A stretch of DNA of 64,000 nucleotides from Lacrimispora algidixylanolytica. Its GTDB lineage: Bacteria; Bacillota; Clostridia; Lachnospirales; Lachnospiraceae. Shown one piece after another: positions 8,098 to 16,092 of this stretch. A program made the position numbers and the translations under genes. The DNA is taken from assembly GCF_003609635.1 (NCBI RefSeq), contig NZ_MCIA01000006.1:124001-188000 (forward strand). The letters are read 5' to 3'. Within the stretch, counting starts at the first letter, position 1. Every line of letters starts with the position of its first letter. Below the pieces are notes generated by a model. It saw nothing but the letters and a program-made list of their open reading frames with translations, did no database searches and was not told the origin of the DNA.

Positions 8098-9078
8098 ATG
8101 ATAACAGTTCAAGGTGTCAGGTACATGTCTGATTTTGAGGCCAAGAAATCAATCCTTGATATCGGAAGGCGGATGTATGAAAGAGGCTTCGTAGCTTCCA
8201 ATGATGGGAATATTAGCTGTAAGGTAGGACCGAACACCATCTGGACAACGCCCACCGGAGTTTCAAAAGGATTTATGAAACAGGAAATGTTAGTTAAGAT
8301 GGATCTAAATGGCAGGGTACTAATGGGAAAATATAAGCCTTCCTCAGAGGTGAAGATGCATCTAAGGGTTTACCAGGAAAATCCGGAGTTACAAGCGGTT
8401 ACACACGCCCATCCCCTTGTGGCCACCAGCTTTGCAATTGCGGGAATTAATCTGGACGCAGCAATTCTGACGGAAGCGGTTTTAGGACTCGGTTCTATAC
8501 CCATTGCAAAATATGCCACACCAGGAACCGATGAGGTGCCGGAATCCATTGCTCCATTTGTAAACACTCACAATGGAGTGCTTCTTGCAAACCATGGGGC
8601 GTTGACCTGGGGAAAGGATATTTATCAGGCGTTTTACAGGCTGGAATCCATTGAATATTATGCCACCATTTTAATGTATACAGGAAATATCATTGGGAGA
8701 CAGAATGTCTTATCCTGTGATCAGGTAGATAAGCTTTTGGATATCCGGCAAAAGCTTGGAATCACGGCAGGTGGGATTCCACCCTGCTCTGTACAGGAGA
8801 TGAATATGAGAGATATTGTTTCATCATCGGATATACTTCCCCCGGAGCCAGTGACCCTGATCCATTCTGGAGGAGGCACTTCCGGCCAGGCATTAAAGGG
8901 AGTGACACCCATTGTAAAGCCAGGAGATAGCCAGGATATAAAAGGATGCAGTTGTAATACAGTTCCTTCTGGAAATACAGGGTCTTTTGCAGGAAGGGTA
9001 GAACCAGAGCATTTGAGCAAGGTAAAGGAGGAGATCATTGCTGAAGTAGTGAGACGGGTGACAGAGCAACTGAACTAG
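8098..9078 (+). CDS. class II aldolase with C-terminal encapsulation-type helix (5-deoxyribulose / 5-methylthioribulose-1-P aldolase candidate)
   Basis: ATG 8098 follows GGAGGG, so the upstream in-frame start at 8077 is rejected. The first 215 residues are a class II (AraD/FucA) aldolase: SNDGNISCK, an acidic SSEVKMHL, zinc ligands in THAHPLVA and LLANHGALTWG. FucA-type enzymes are about 215 residues long. Here roughly 110 more residues follow: a Gly/Pro/Ser-rich linker, then an amphipathic helix ending EEIIAEVVRRVTEQLN. Linker plus helix is the usual form of a microcompartment encapsulation peptide. The expected reaction is cleavage of a 5-substituted ribulose 1-phosphate to DHAP and an aldehyde. 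Fuculose or rhamnulose phosphate is the alternative substrate, but no fucose or rhamnose isomerase or kinase is present. Confidence 0.85.
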   Translation: MITVQGVRYMSDFEAKKSILDIGRRMYERGFVASNDGNISCKVGPNTIWTTPTGVSKGFMKQEMLVKMDLNGRVLMGKYKPSSEVKMHLRVYQENPELQAVTHAHPLVATSFAIAGINLDAAILTEAVLGLGSIPIAKYATPGTDEVPESIAPFVNTHNGVLLANHGALTWGKDIYQAFYRLESIEYYATILMYTGNIIGRQNVLSCDQVDKLLDIRQKLGITAGGIPPCSVQEMNMRDIVSSSDILPPEPVTLIHSGGGTSGQALKGVTPIVKPGDSQDIKGCSCNTVPSGNTGSFAGRVEPEHLSKVKEEIIAEVVRRVTEQLN

Positions 9079-9088
9079 GAGGAAATAA

Positions 9089-10507
9089 ATGGATATTGGG
9101 GCTAAAGAAATTGAGTTGATTGTAAGGGAAGTGCTTGCGGGAATTGAATGGAGCAATCTGCCTGCTGCTTCCATTCCTAACCGCGGCGATCATGGGGTAT
9201 TTGAGCGGGTGGAAGATGCCATTGAGGCGGCTTACGTGGCTCAGAGTCAATGGGTGAATCATTATAAAGTAGAAGACAGAAGAAGAATCATTGAGGCCAT
9301 CCGATCGGTGGCCAGAGTCAATGCAGAGTCTCTGGCAGGTATGGTTTGGGAAGAGACTGGTATGGGACGAAGGGAAGATAAGATTTTAAAGCATCTGGCA
9401 GTAATAGATAAAACACCAGGTGTGGAATGTTTGACAACTGAGGCCATTTCCGGTGATGATGGATTAATGATTGAGGAGTATGCTCCCTTTGGGGTGATCG
9501 GAGCAATTACACCATCGACCAATCCAACAGAAACAATCATTAACAATACCATCAGCATGATTGCCGGGGGGAATTCCGTTGTATTTAATGTACACCCAGG
9601 TGCGAGAAGGAGCTGCGCCCATTGCATTAAGCTGCTACATCAGACAATTGTAGAGAATGGTGGGCCTGCAAATCTTATAACTATGCAGAAAGAGCCTGAT
9701 ATGAAGGCGGTCAATCGTATGACTGAGGATTCTAGAATCCGCTTAATGGTAGGTACCGGTGGTATGGCTATGGTCAATGCTCTGTTACGGTCTGGGAAAA
9801 AGACGATTGGTGCAGGAGCTGGCAATCCGCCGGTCATCGTAGATGATACCGCAGACATTAAGCTGGCAGCAGGGGAAATCTTCCGGGGAGCTTCCTTTGA
9901 TAACAATCTTTTGTGTCTGGCGGAAAAGGAAGTTTTTGTAATGGAATCGGTGGCGGATGAGTTCATAAGCCAGCTACAGATAGAAGGTGCCTATCTCCTT
10001 CAAAAGAGCCAGTTGGAAGAAATATTATCATTTGCCATGACAAAAAGAGGGGATAGTTATGAAGTGAATAAATGCTGGGTAGGAAAAGACGCAGAGCAGT
10101 TTCTTAATGCCATCGGGGTACAAAAGAAAGAAGTGAGACTTTTAATTTCTGAGACAGATAAAACTCATCCTTTTGTTATGGTAGAGCAGTTGATGCCTGT
10201 ACTTCCCATTGTACGCTTAAAGACCTTTGAGGAATGTGTGGAAAGTGCTGTAGCTGCAGAATCAGGGAACCGCCACACCGCCTCCATGTTTTCCCGCAAC
10301 GTGGAAAATATGACGAAATTTGCAAAAGAGGTTGAAACCACGATTTTCACCAAGAATGGAGCTACCTTAAAAGGAGTGGGAATTGGTGGGGAAGGACATA
10401 CCACAATGACCATTGCGGGGCCTACCGGGGAAGGTCTTACCTGTGCCAGAAGTTTTACCAGAAAGCGCAGATGTATGTTGGCAGAAGGCGGCTTAAGGAT
10501 CATCTAA
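9089..10507 (+). CDS. CoA-acylating aldehyde dehydrogenase, microcompartment type (PduP/EutE-like)
   Basis: A 472-residue enzyme that oxidises the aldehyde released by the aldolase to acyl-CoA using NAD and CoA. The nucleophile Cys276 lies in DNNLLCLAEKEVFV. AITPSTNPTETIINN and the GAGAGNPPVIVDD segment match the PduP/EutE subfamily. Residues 3-20 (IGAKEIELIVREVLAGIE) form an amphipathic helix followed by a Pro/Gly linker, the normal N-terminal targeting peptide of this family. The start is 10 bp after the aldolase stop, behind AGGAGG. It is a signature core enzyme of a metabolosome. Confidence 0.95.
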   Translation: MDIGAKEIELIVREVLAGIEWSNLPAASIPNRGDHGVFERVEDAIEAAYVAQSQWVNHYKVEDRRRIIEAIRSVARVNAESLAGMVWEETGMGRREDKILKHLAVIDKTPGVECLTTEAISGDDGLMIEEYAPFGVIGAITPSTNPTETIINNTISMIAGGNSVVFNVHPGARRSCAHCIKLLHQTIVENGGPANLITMQKEPDMKAVNRMTEDSRIRLMVGTGGMAMVNALLRSGKKTIGAGAGNPPVIVDDTADIKLAAGEIFRGASFDNNLLCLAEKEVFVMESVADEFISQLQIEGAYLLQKSQLEEILSFAMTKRGDSYEVNKCWVGKDAEQFLNAIGVQKKEVRLLISETDKTHPFVMVEQLMPVLPIVRLKTFEECVESAVAAESGNRHTASMFSRNVENMTKFAKEVETTIFTKNGATLKGVGIGGEGHTTMTIAGPTGEGLTCARSFTRKRRCMLAEGGLRII

Positions 10508-10521
10508 GGAGGACGATACAT

Positions 10522-10860
10522 ATGGCAATTGGTTTTTTGGAGTGTGCAGGGTATGGAGCGGTTCTATATGCTATGGATAAAGCCTGTAAGGCGGCAGATG
10601 TAACAATCATAGGTATAGATACCATTAACCCAAAGGATGCCACAGCATTGATTCCTCTTACTGCTCAGGTGAAATTCGAAGGCGGAGTGGATGATGTATT
10701 AGAAGCCTGTAAAGTAGCCAGGCAGGCGGCTCTGACCCTTAATCGCTCGGAAGAGGTCCTGGTGGAAATCATAGAAAAGCCATATGAGGGTACCAAGGCA
10801 TTGGCACGTATATCAAAGATATCATTCACAGACGAAACCACGAAAAAATTCAGGAGGTAA
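10522..10860 (+). CDS. BMC-H shell protein
   Basis: ATG 10522 follows AAGGAGG. The longer reading from 10471 overlaps the dehydrogenase gene and has no ribosome site. The 112-residue protein has a single BMC domain: MAIGFLECAGYGAVLYAMDK, then a KAADVTIIGIDTIN strand and a DDVLEACKVARQAA helix. Its pore loop and C-terminal tail (SFTDETTKKFRR) differ from the two PduA-like paralogues downstream, so it is a minor hexamer type. Confidence 0.9.
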   Translation: MAIGFLECAGYGAVLYAMDKACKAADVTIIGIDTINPKDATALIPLTAQVKFEGGVDDVLEACKVARQAALTLNRSEEVLVEIIEKPYEGTKALARISKISFTDETTKKFRR

Positions 10861-10866
10861 CAAGGT

Positions 10867-11142
10867 ATGGCATCTTCAATAGGTATGATTGAAACAAGAG
10901 GGTTAATTGCTTCTGTAGAAGCGGCAGATGCAATGTTAAAGGCAGCAGATGTAGAATTAGTTGGAACAGAGAAAATCGGCTCCGGTCTGGTGACGGTTAT
11001 TGTGACCGGAGAGGTAGGTGCTGTAAAGGCGGCAACCGAAGCTGGTCAGGAGGCTGCTTCAAGGATCGGAGAACTAATAGCGGTTCATGTTATCCCCAGA
11101 CCTCATCAAGATATTGAAAAGATCTTGCCAAAGACAAAATAA
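10867..11142 (+). CDS. BMC-H shell protein, PduA/EutM-like
   Basis: This 91-residue canonical hexameric shell protein has the typical order: [38 protein letters not shown] (pore loop KIGSG), [14 protein letters not shown], and AVHVIPRPH. It is a close paralogue of the product of 11530-11829. It probably builds the main facets. The gene lies six bases after the previous one. Confidence 0.95.
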   Translation: MASSIGMIETRGLIASVEAADAMLKAADVELVGTEKIGSGLVTVIVTGEVGAVKAATEAGQEAASRIGELIAVHVIPRPHQDIEKILPKTK

Positions 11143-11171
11143 AAGTAGTGAAATGAAAGAGGTGGGGTGTG

Positions 11172-11549
11172 ATGAAAGGAAGGGGAAATGCCATAGGAGT
11201 CCTTGAAACCAGCTACTATGCCAATACGGTTGTTGTGGTTGATCAGGCTTTAAAGGCGGCTGAAGTAGAAATTGTAAGCTGTCATAAGAAGCTGGGAGGC
11301 AAGATGTGCCATACCGTGTTGACAGGCGAGACTTCAGCAATACAAGCATCCATGGAAGCGGCCAGAGAATCCGGAAGGCTGGTGGGATATGATAACATAA
11401 AAGTAGCTGTTTCCATTAGTAATCCTCATCCAGAGATCTTAAAGCTGCTTAATATGATAGACAGGCATGAAAAAGAAAAGAATCATGAAACCATAACTGG
11501 GGTAACAGGAGAAAAAGGAGGAGAAGCAAATGGCGGAGATAGCAATTAA
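11172..11549 (+). CDS. BMC-H shell protein with C-terminal extension
   Basis: ATG 11172 is preferred over the adjoining GTG 11169, and both follow GAGGTGGGG. The protein is about 125 residues: a BMC domain ([20 protein letters not shown]) and a hydrophilic tail of about 35 residues rich in Glu, Lys and Gly. The pore segment [12 protein letters not shown] has two cysteines, unlike the KIGSG loop of its neighbours, so it may pass or bind something different. The gene overlaps the next shell gene by 20 bp. Confidence 0.85.
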   Translation: MKGRGNAIGVLETSYYANTVVVVDQALKAAEVEIVSCHKKLGGKMCHTVLTGETSAIQASMEAARESGRLVGYDNIKVAVSISNPHPEILKLLNMIDRHEKEKNHETITGVTGEKGGEANGGDSN

Positions 11550-11829
11550 AAAAGGTATGCTTGCACTTGGAATGGTTGAGACAAGAGGTTTGACGGCTTC
11601 CATTGAGGCTGCAGATGCGATGTTAAAGGCAGCGGACGTAGAGATGGTAGGAACAGAAAAGATTGGTTCCGGTCTGGTCACAGTAATGGTTCAGGGTGAT
11701 GTAGGAGCAGTGAAAGCAGCGGTAGAGGCAGGAGAAGAAGCGGCTTCTAGAGTAGGGGAATTAGTAGCAGTCCATGTAATTCCAAGACCCCATAACTCAG
11801 TGGGAGGAATCCTTCCATTCATTAAGTAA
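11530..11829 (+). CDS. BMC-H shell protein, PduA/EutM-like
   Basis: A 99-residue hexameric shell protein, nearly the same as the product of 10867-11142 but with eight extra N-terminal residues and a changed tail ([11 protein letters not shown]). The pore loop is again KIGSG. Strong AAAAGGAGGAG lies within the overlapping end of the preceding gene. The two copies point to tandem duplication within the operon. Confidence 0.95.
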   Translation: MAEIAIKKGMLALGMVETRGLTASIEAADAMLKAADVEMVGTEKIGSGLVTVMVQGDVGAVKAAVEAGEEAASRVGELVAVHVIPRPHNSVGGILPFIK

Positions 11830-11845
11830 AGGAATTTGAACTTTT

Positions 11846-12502
11846 ATGGAATGCAGGAAAGAACTGATTGATAAGATATCTGGAATGGTTATGGAACAAT
11901 TGGAGCGATTGCAAAGAAATCCATATCAGGTTCCGGTGGGAATTTCGGCCAGGCACGTACATATAACAAAAGAGCATGTGGAACTTTTGTTTGGAGCTGG
12001 TTATCAGCTTACGCCCTTAAAGCCACTCAGTCAGCCTGGGCAGTTTGCCTGCGAGGAAAAGGTGATGATCTGCGGTCCTTCCGGCAGTCTGTCAGGCGTA
12101 CGGATTCTGGGGCCGGAGAGAAAGGAAAGTCAGGTTGAAGTGGCTCTTAGTGACTGCAGGAAGCTTGGAATACGTCCCCCGGTCAGAACCTCCGGGGATT
12201 TAAAGGGAACGCCCGGTGTTATCCTAAAGGGGCCGAAGGGTGAAGTGGTTTTGCAGGAGGGGGTCATGATTGCAGACCGTCACATACATATGACCCCGGA
12301 AGATGCCGTTTGGTTTGGAGTCTCAGACAGGGAACGGGTGAGCGTGGTCGCTAAAGGCCCTAGGGGCGGTGTCCTTAGCCAGGTGCTCATCCGTATCACC
12401 AAGGAGAGCCGGCTGGATTTTCATGTGGATACTGACGATGCCAATGCTTTTGAGCTAGAACAGGGACAATGGTTAACCATTAGAAAGGAAGAGACCCGGT
12501 GA
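11846..12502 (+). CDS. pduL: PduL-type phosphotransacylase
   Basis: At 218 residues this has the expected PduL length with both domain halves. Zinc ligands lie in SARHVHIT (His37, His39) and in DRHIHMTPEDA. The enzyme exchanges acyl-CoA and phosphate to give acyl phosphate, which regenerates CoA inside the compartment and lets a kinase make ATP outside. Residues 4-23 (RKELIDKISGMVMEQLERLQ) form the amphipathic N-terminal helix that targets PduL to the lumen. No acetate kinase gene is in the window. Confidence 0.95.
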   Translation: MECRKELIDKISGMVMEQLERLQRNPYQVPVGISARHVHITKEHVELLFGAGYQLTPLKPLSQPGQFACEEKVMICGPSGSLSGVRILGPERKESQVEVALSDCRKLGIRPPVRTSGDLKGTPGVILKGPKGEVVLQEGVMIADRHIHMTPEDAVWFGVSDRERVSVVAKGPRGGVLSQVLIRITKESRLDFHVDTDDANAFELEQGQWLTIRKEETR

Positions 12503-12759
12503 TATTAGGAACAATTATGGGAACTGTGGTTTCCACAAGAAAGTGCAGGGATCTGGTTGGATTTAAACTTCTTTTAGTGGAACCTTACTATGGGGAGAAG
12601 CAAAATGTGTTTGTGGCAGCCGATACCTTAGGCGCAGGAATCGGAGAACTGGTTTTAGTAACCACTGACAATACGACTCAGTACGCAATGGACCGTTCGG
12701 CACCAGTTGACGCATATGTGGTTGGCATTGTGGATGCACCGCCTCAGATAGGAAAGTAA
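12499..12759 (+). CDS. BMC-P pentameric vertex protein (EutN/CcmL/PduN family)
   Basis: An 86-residue protein with the OB-like BMC-P fold: MILGTIMGTVVSTRKCRDLV at the start, LLLVEPY, AADTLGAGIGELVLVT and VVGIVDAP. Five-fold pentamers of this family close the vertices of the shell. The GTG start overlaps the pduL stop (GTGA), so translation is coupled. Together with four BMC-H genes this is enough for a closed shell. No tandem-domain BMC-T gene is seen. Confidence 0.95.
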   Translation: MILGTIMGTVVSTRKCRDLVGFKLLLVEPYYGEKQNVFVAADTLGAGIGELVLVTTDNTTQYAMDRSAPVDAYVVGIVDAPPQIGK

Positions 12760-12777
12760 AAGGAGAGGAGAATCGGT

Positions 12778-13896
12778 ATGGTTCAGGAGGAACTGCGGGT
12801 TCTGGCAGTGGAGGATCCGGCAGTCATATGGTATGAAGATAAGGAATTGGGGATTTTAAATGGCTGCCAACAAAACGTGGTTTTTGATATAGTGCCCTGG
12901 GCAGATTATTATTCCAAAATGATGGAGGTATTTGCCGGAAGGGCAGAATATGACATTGTTATGGTAGCTGGTCATTTATGGCTTCGGGATTTTGCAAAGC
13001 AAGGGTATCTTTCGGAAATAGAGTTTGAGGAAGAAGATATATTACCTGTGATAACAAGAGAGATGAAGTATCAAAACAAGCCATACCTGTCTCCCTCCTT
13101 TTGTGACGGTCATATGATCGTATACCGCAAAAGTCTTCTTTATCAGGTTCTGGGAAGAGAGCTAGGTCCAATAATCACTCCCCTTGAGTACCTTGAGGTA
13201 GCCAGAGCACTTAAAATAGCAAGCGGAAAGAGCAAAGTGGCAATGAAGGCTCATAAATCTGAAATATTTACAGATGCCCTTCCCTTCCTACGCATGTATG
13301 GAGGTGATGTGTATGGAGAAGATGGCAGGTCTATTTGCGACAGTGAGAATGTGATAGCGGGGCTTGAGTCTTATCTGGAATTAAAGAAACTTTCCCTGGC
13401 AGGTACAGAGGATTTTGGAAATAAAGAGATTGCATCAGTAATACGAGAAAAAAGGGCTGCCATGGCAGTTACATGGAGCGGACAGCTTGGGGAGGTCATG
13501 AAAAAGGGCTGTGTAGAGCCGGAAGATCTTGGATTTTCTACCTTTACCACCGCCTGGAATGTGACCTGGTCCTTTGCTGTGAGTTCTGGCTGTAAGCAAA
13601 AAAGGGCCGCCAATGCATTCTTAAGGTATCTCCGGTCCTCATCTGTGGATGGGCTGATCGGAAGGAAAAGCGGTGCTCCGTTAAGGGTATCAAGCTATCA
13701 AAAAGGAACTGCTGACTGCTCCTGGTATCCGGTGCAGATGCATATGATGAATGTGGCAAGGCCCCTTCCTTCTATTAATAAATGTGGTGATAAAAACCGA
13801 ATTTTATACGAGAATATCAATGAGGCATTTGCTGGAATAATAACAGCAAGGCAAGCATTGGAGGCAGCCAGGCGGGAGATAGATTCCATATCGTAA
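12778..13896 (+). CDS. signal-less family 1 solute-binding-fold protein in the microcompartment operon
   Basis: A 372-residue protein that reads like an extracellular sugar-binding protein (SBP_bac_1): ADYYSKMMEVFAGRAEYDIV, then GDVYGEDGRSICDSENVIAG, then AMAVTWSGQLGEVMK and AANAFLRYL. It begins MVQEELRVLAVEDPAVIWY with no hydrophobic segment or lipobox, so it should remain in the cytoplasm. AAGGAGAGGAGAATCGGT supports this start, and there is no room for a hidden signal sequence before the preceding stop. No ATPase or permease gene accompanies it here. It might sense or buffer a metabolite, or be a shell-associated protein. Function unknown. Confidence 0.7.
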   Translation: MVQEELRVLAVEDPAVIWYEDKELGILNGCQQNVVFDIVPWADYYSKMMEVFAGRAEYDIVMVAGHLWLRDFAKQGYLSEIEFEEEDILPVITREMKYQNKPYLSPSFCDGHMIVYRKSLLYQVLGRELGPIITPLEYLEVARALKIASGKSKVAMKAHKSEIFTDALPFLRMYGGDVYGEDGRSICDSENVIAGLESYLELKKLSLAGTEDFGNKEIASVIREKRAAMAVTWSGQLGEVMKKGCVEPEDLGFSTFTTAWNVTWSFAVSSGCKQKRAANAFLRYLRSSSVDGLIGRKSGAPLRVSSYQKGTADCSWYPVQMHMMNVARPLPSINKCGDKNRILYENINEAFAGIITARQALEAARREIDSIS

Positions 13897-13909
13897 TCAA
13901 GGAGAGACA

Positions 13910-15244
13910 ATGAAGGTTGTAATTATTGGAGGAGTAGCGGCGGGAATGAGTGCTGCATCTAAAATCCGTAGACTGGATGCGGGGATCCAGGTTACGGTTT
14001 ATGAAAAAGGTGGATTCCTATCCTATGGGGCATGTGGACTGCCTTATTATGTGGGCGGTTTTAATGACGATTACCGAAAGATGATCGCCCGTAGCCGAGA
14101 GGCCTTTGAAACAATGGGGGTAAAAACCTTTTTACGACACGAAGTAAGATCTGTTGACCCAGAAAAGAAGCAGGTAGTGGTCAAGGATTTAGAGAGCGGC
14201 AGGGAATTCATTGATTCCTACGATAAGCTTATGATTGCCACAGGAGCAGAGGCAATTATTCCCCCATTTTCATTAAGAGACCTTTTGGGGATTCATGTAC
14301 TGAAAACCATGGAGGATGGTATCTTTTTAAAAGAATTCAGTAAGATGCAGAAAGTCAAAAATGTGGTCATTGTAGGCGGCGGTTATATTGGGGTGGAATG
14401 TGCCGAAGCATTTTTACATAGTGGTAAAAACGTCCGTATCATTGAAACAGCGTCCAGGGTCCTTGCCCCTTTTGATGGGGAGATTGGGGCTTTAGCCCAG
14501 GAAGAGCTGATTCACCAGGGGGTCATGCTTCATACCGGAGAACGGGTGGAAGCCTTTTTGGGAGACGGTCTGTATGTCAGCCATGTGAAAACAGATAAAG
14601 CCGTCTATGAGGCGGATCTAGTGGTGGTAGCAGTAGGAATCCGTCCCTGCACCGGATTTCTAAAAAGTACTGGAATCAAAATGGGAAAGAATGGAGCCTT
14701 GGTGGTTGACCGTGAAATGAGAACCTCCATACAAGACATTTATGCGGCAGGAGACTGTATCCTTGTTTACCATGAAGTCTTAGAAGAAGACTGTTATCAG
14801 GCTCTTGGAACGGTGGCAAATAAATGTGGCAGGATAGCGGGCACCAATCTGGCAGGCGCTCATGAGGAATTTTCCGGAGCGATGGGATCAGCAGCCATAA
14901 AGGTATGTGATCTAGAGCTTGGACGTACCGGCATGGGAGAAGAAGACGCCAAACGCCTTAAGGTGGATTATAAGACTCTGGTTATAAAAGCCAATGACCA
15001 TCCCGCATACTATCCAGGCCCCACCCCAATTACAATTAAGCTGATCTATGAAAAAGGCACCAAACGGCTGCTTGGGGCGCAGACCTGCGGGAAAAAAGGT
15101 GCAGTTCTTCGGGCAGATGTGTTTGCTGTGGCAATTCATGCCAGAATGACTACATCAGAGCTTGGTATGACAGACCTTGTATACGCCCCTCCCTTTGCCG
15201 GGGTATGGGATGCCATTCAGATTGCCTGCAATGCAGCAAAATAA
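13910..15244 (+). CDS. CoA-disulfide reductase / NADH oxidase-like flavoprotein
   Basis: A 444-residue pyridine nucleotide-disulfide oxidoreductase. The FAD site GGVAAGMSAASKIRR lies at the N-terminus, the single redox cysteine is Cys42 in SYGACGLPYY, the NAD(P) site is IVGGGYIGVECAEAF, and the C-terminal dimerisation domain is present. This is the CoADR/NOX subclass with one active-site cysteine. In a metabolosome it could reduce CoA disulfide, recycle NADH or remove oxygen. It lies 13 bp after the binding-fold gene. No clear encapsulation helix is present, so its location is unknown. Confidence 0.85.
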   Translation: MKVVIIGGVAAGMSAASKIRRLDAGIQVTVYEKGGFLSYGACGLPYYVGGFNDDYRKMIARSREAFETMGVKTFLRHEVRSVDPEKKQVVVKDLESGREFIDSYDKLMIATGAEAIIPPFSLRDLLGIHVLKTMEDGIFLKEFSKMQKVKNVVIVGGGYIGVECAEAFLHSGKNVRIIETASRVLAPFDGEIGALAQEELIHQGVMLHTGERVEAFLGDGLYVSHVKTDKAVYEADLVVVAVGIRPCTGFLKSTGIKMGKNGALVVDREMRTSIQDIYAAGDCILVYHEVLEEDCYQALGTVANKCGRIAGTNLAGAHEEFSGAMGSAAIKVCDLELGRTGMGEEDAKRLKVDYKTLVIKANDHPAYYPGPTPITIKLIYEKGTKRLLGAQTCGKKGAVLRADVFAVAIHARMTTSELGMTDLVYAPPFAGVWDAIQIACNAAK

Positions 15245-15264
15245 AGGGAAAGGGAGGTCAGGCC

Positions 15265-16092
15265 ATGAGCAAAGTGATATCGTTGCAGGAAGCTGCACAA
15301 TTGATCCATGACGGAGACATCCTTGGTCTTGGAGGTAATGTGCTGCACCGGGCACCCATGGCATTGGTACGGGAACTGGTACGACAGAACAAAAAGGATT
15401 TAAAACTGGTTAAGACTGCCGGGGCAATGGATGTGGATATGCTTTGCTTTGGAGGCTGTGTATCTAGTGTAGATGCAGGATTTATCAGCTATGAAAGTGA
15501 GTTTTCCTTGGCCGTACATTATAGAAAAGCAGTAGAGTCTGGGGAAATAATGGGAAATGAACATGCCTGCTATACCGTTATCTCTGCTCTTCGGGCAGCC
15601 AGTTATGGTGTTGGGTTTATGCCAGTAAAAGGCCTTGTGGTCAGTGATCTTATAGGGGTAAATGACTACTTCTTGCGGATTCAGAATCCATTTACCAATG
15701 AGATGGTTACAGTCGTTAAAGCCATTTGCCCGGATGTGGCAGTCATTCATGTACAAGAAGCAGATGAAGAAGGAAACGCAAGAATCACAGGCCCATTGTT
15801 TGAGGATGTCTTATTTTCAAGAGCTGCCAGGAAAGTGATTCTTACGGCTGAGAAGATTGTTCCAGGATCCTTATTTTCAAGTGGAATGAAAAAGGCAGAC
15901 ATTCCCAATTTTCTGGTAGAGGCTGTTGTACGGGCGCCAAGAGGTGCAGCGCCCTGTTCCTGTTTTGGATGCTATGATATTGACAGAAAGGGAATAATTG
16001 GATTTAAGGCCCTTAAAGATAGGGAAGCGCTTGGGGGTCATCTGTTGTCTTTGGAATATGGAGATCACAAAGGATATGGAGGCAGTTTATGA
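15265..16092 (+). CDS. CoA-transferase-fold subunit A (GctA-like)
   Basis: ATG 15265 follows AGGGAGG, and the longer reading overlaps the previous gene. The 275-residue protein has the family I CoA-transferase alpha fold: SLQEAAQLIHDGDILGLGG, NVLHRAPMALVRELVRQ, and CPDVAVIHVQEADEEGNARI. The stop overlaps the start of the partner gene by 4 bp, so the two form a heteromer. Transfer of CoA between acetyl-CoA and another acid would be the default assignment. The partner subunit, however, lacks the usual catalytic glutamate, so the reaction is open. Confidence 0.75.
   Translation: MSKVISLQEAAQLIHDGDILGLGGNVLHRAPMALVRELVRQNKKDLKLVKTAGAMDVDMLCFGGCVSSVDAGFISYESEFSLAVHYRKAVESGEIMGNEHACYTVISALRAASYGVGFMPVKGLVVSDLIGVNDYFLRIQNPFTNEMVTVVKAICPDVAVIHVQEADEEGNARITGPLFEDVLFSRAARKVILTAEKIVPGSLFSSGMKKADIPNFLVEAVVRAPRGAAPCSCFGCYDIDRKGIIGFKALKDREALGGHLLSLEYGDHKGYGGSL

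Noticed and set aside
9262-9966. Long minus-strand frames inside the aldehyde dehydrogenase gene
   Set aside because: They are shadows of a strongly conserved plus-strand gene and have unusual composition.
10522-12759. A tandem-domain BMC-T shell gene
   Set aside because: All BMC-domain ORFs here are single-domain (about 90-125 residues), and no 180-210 residue two-domain protein is present.
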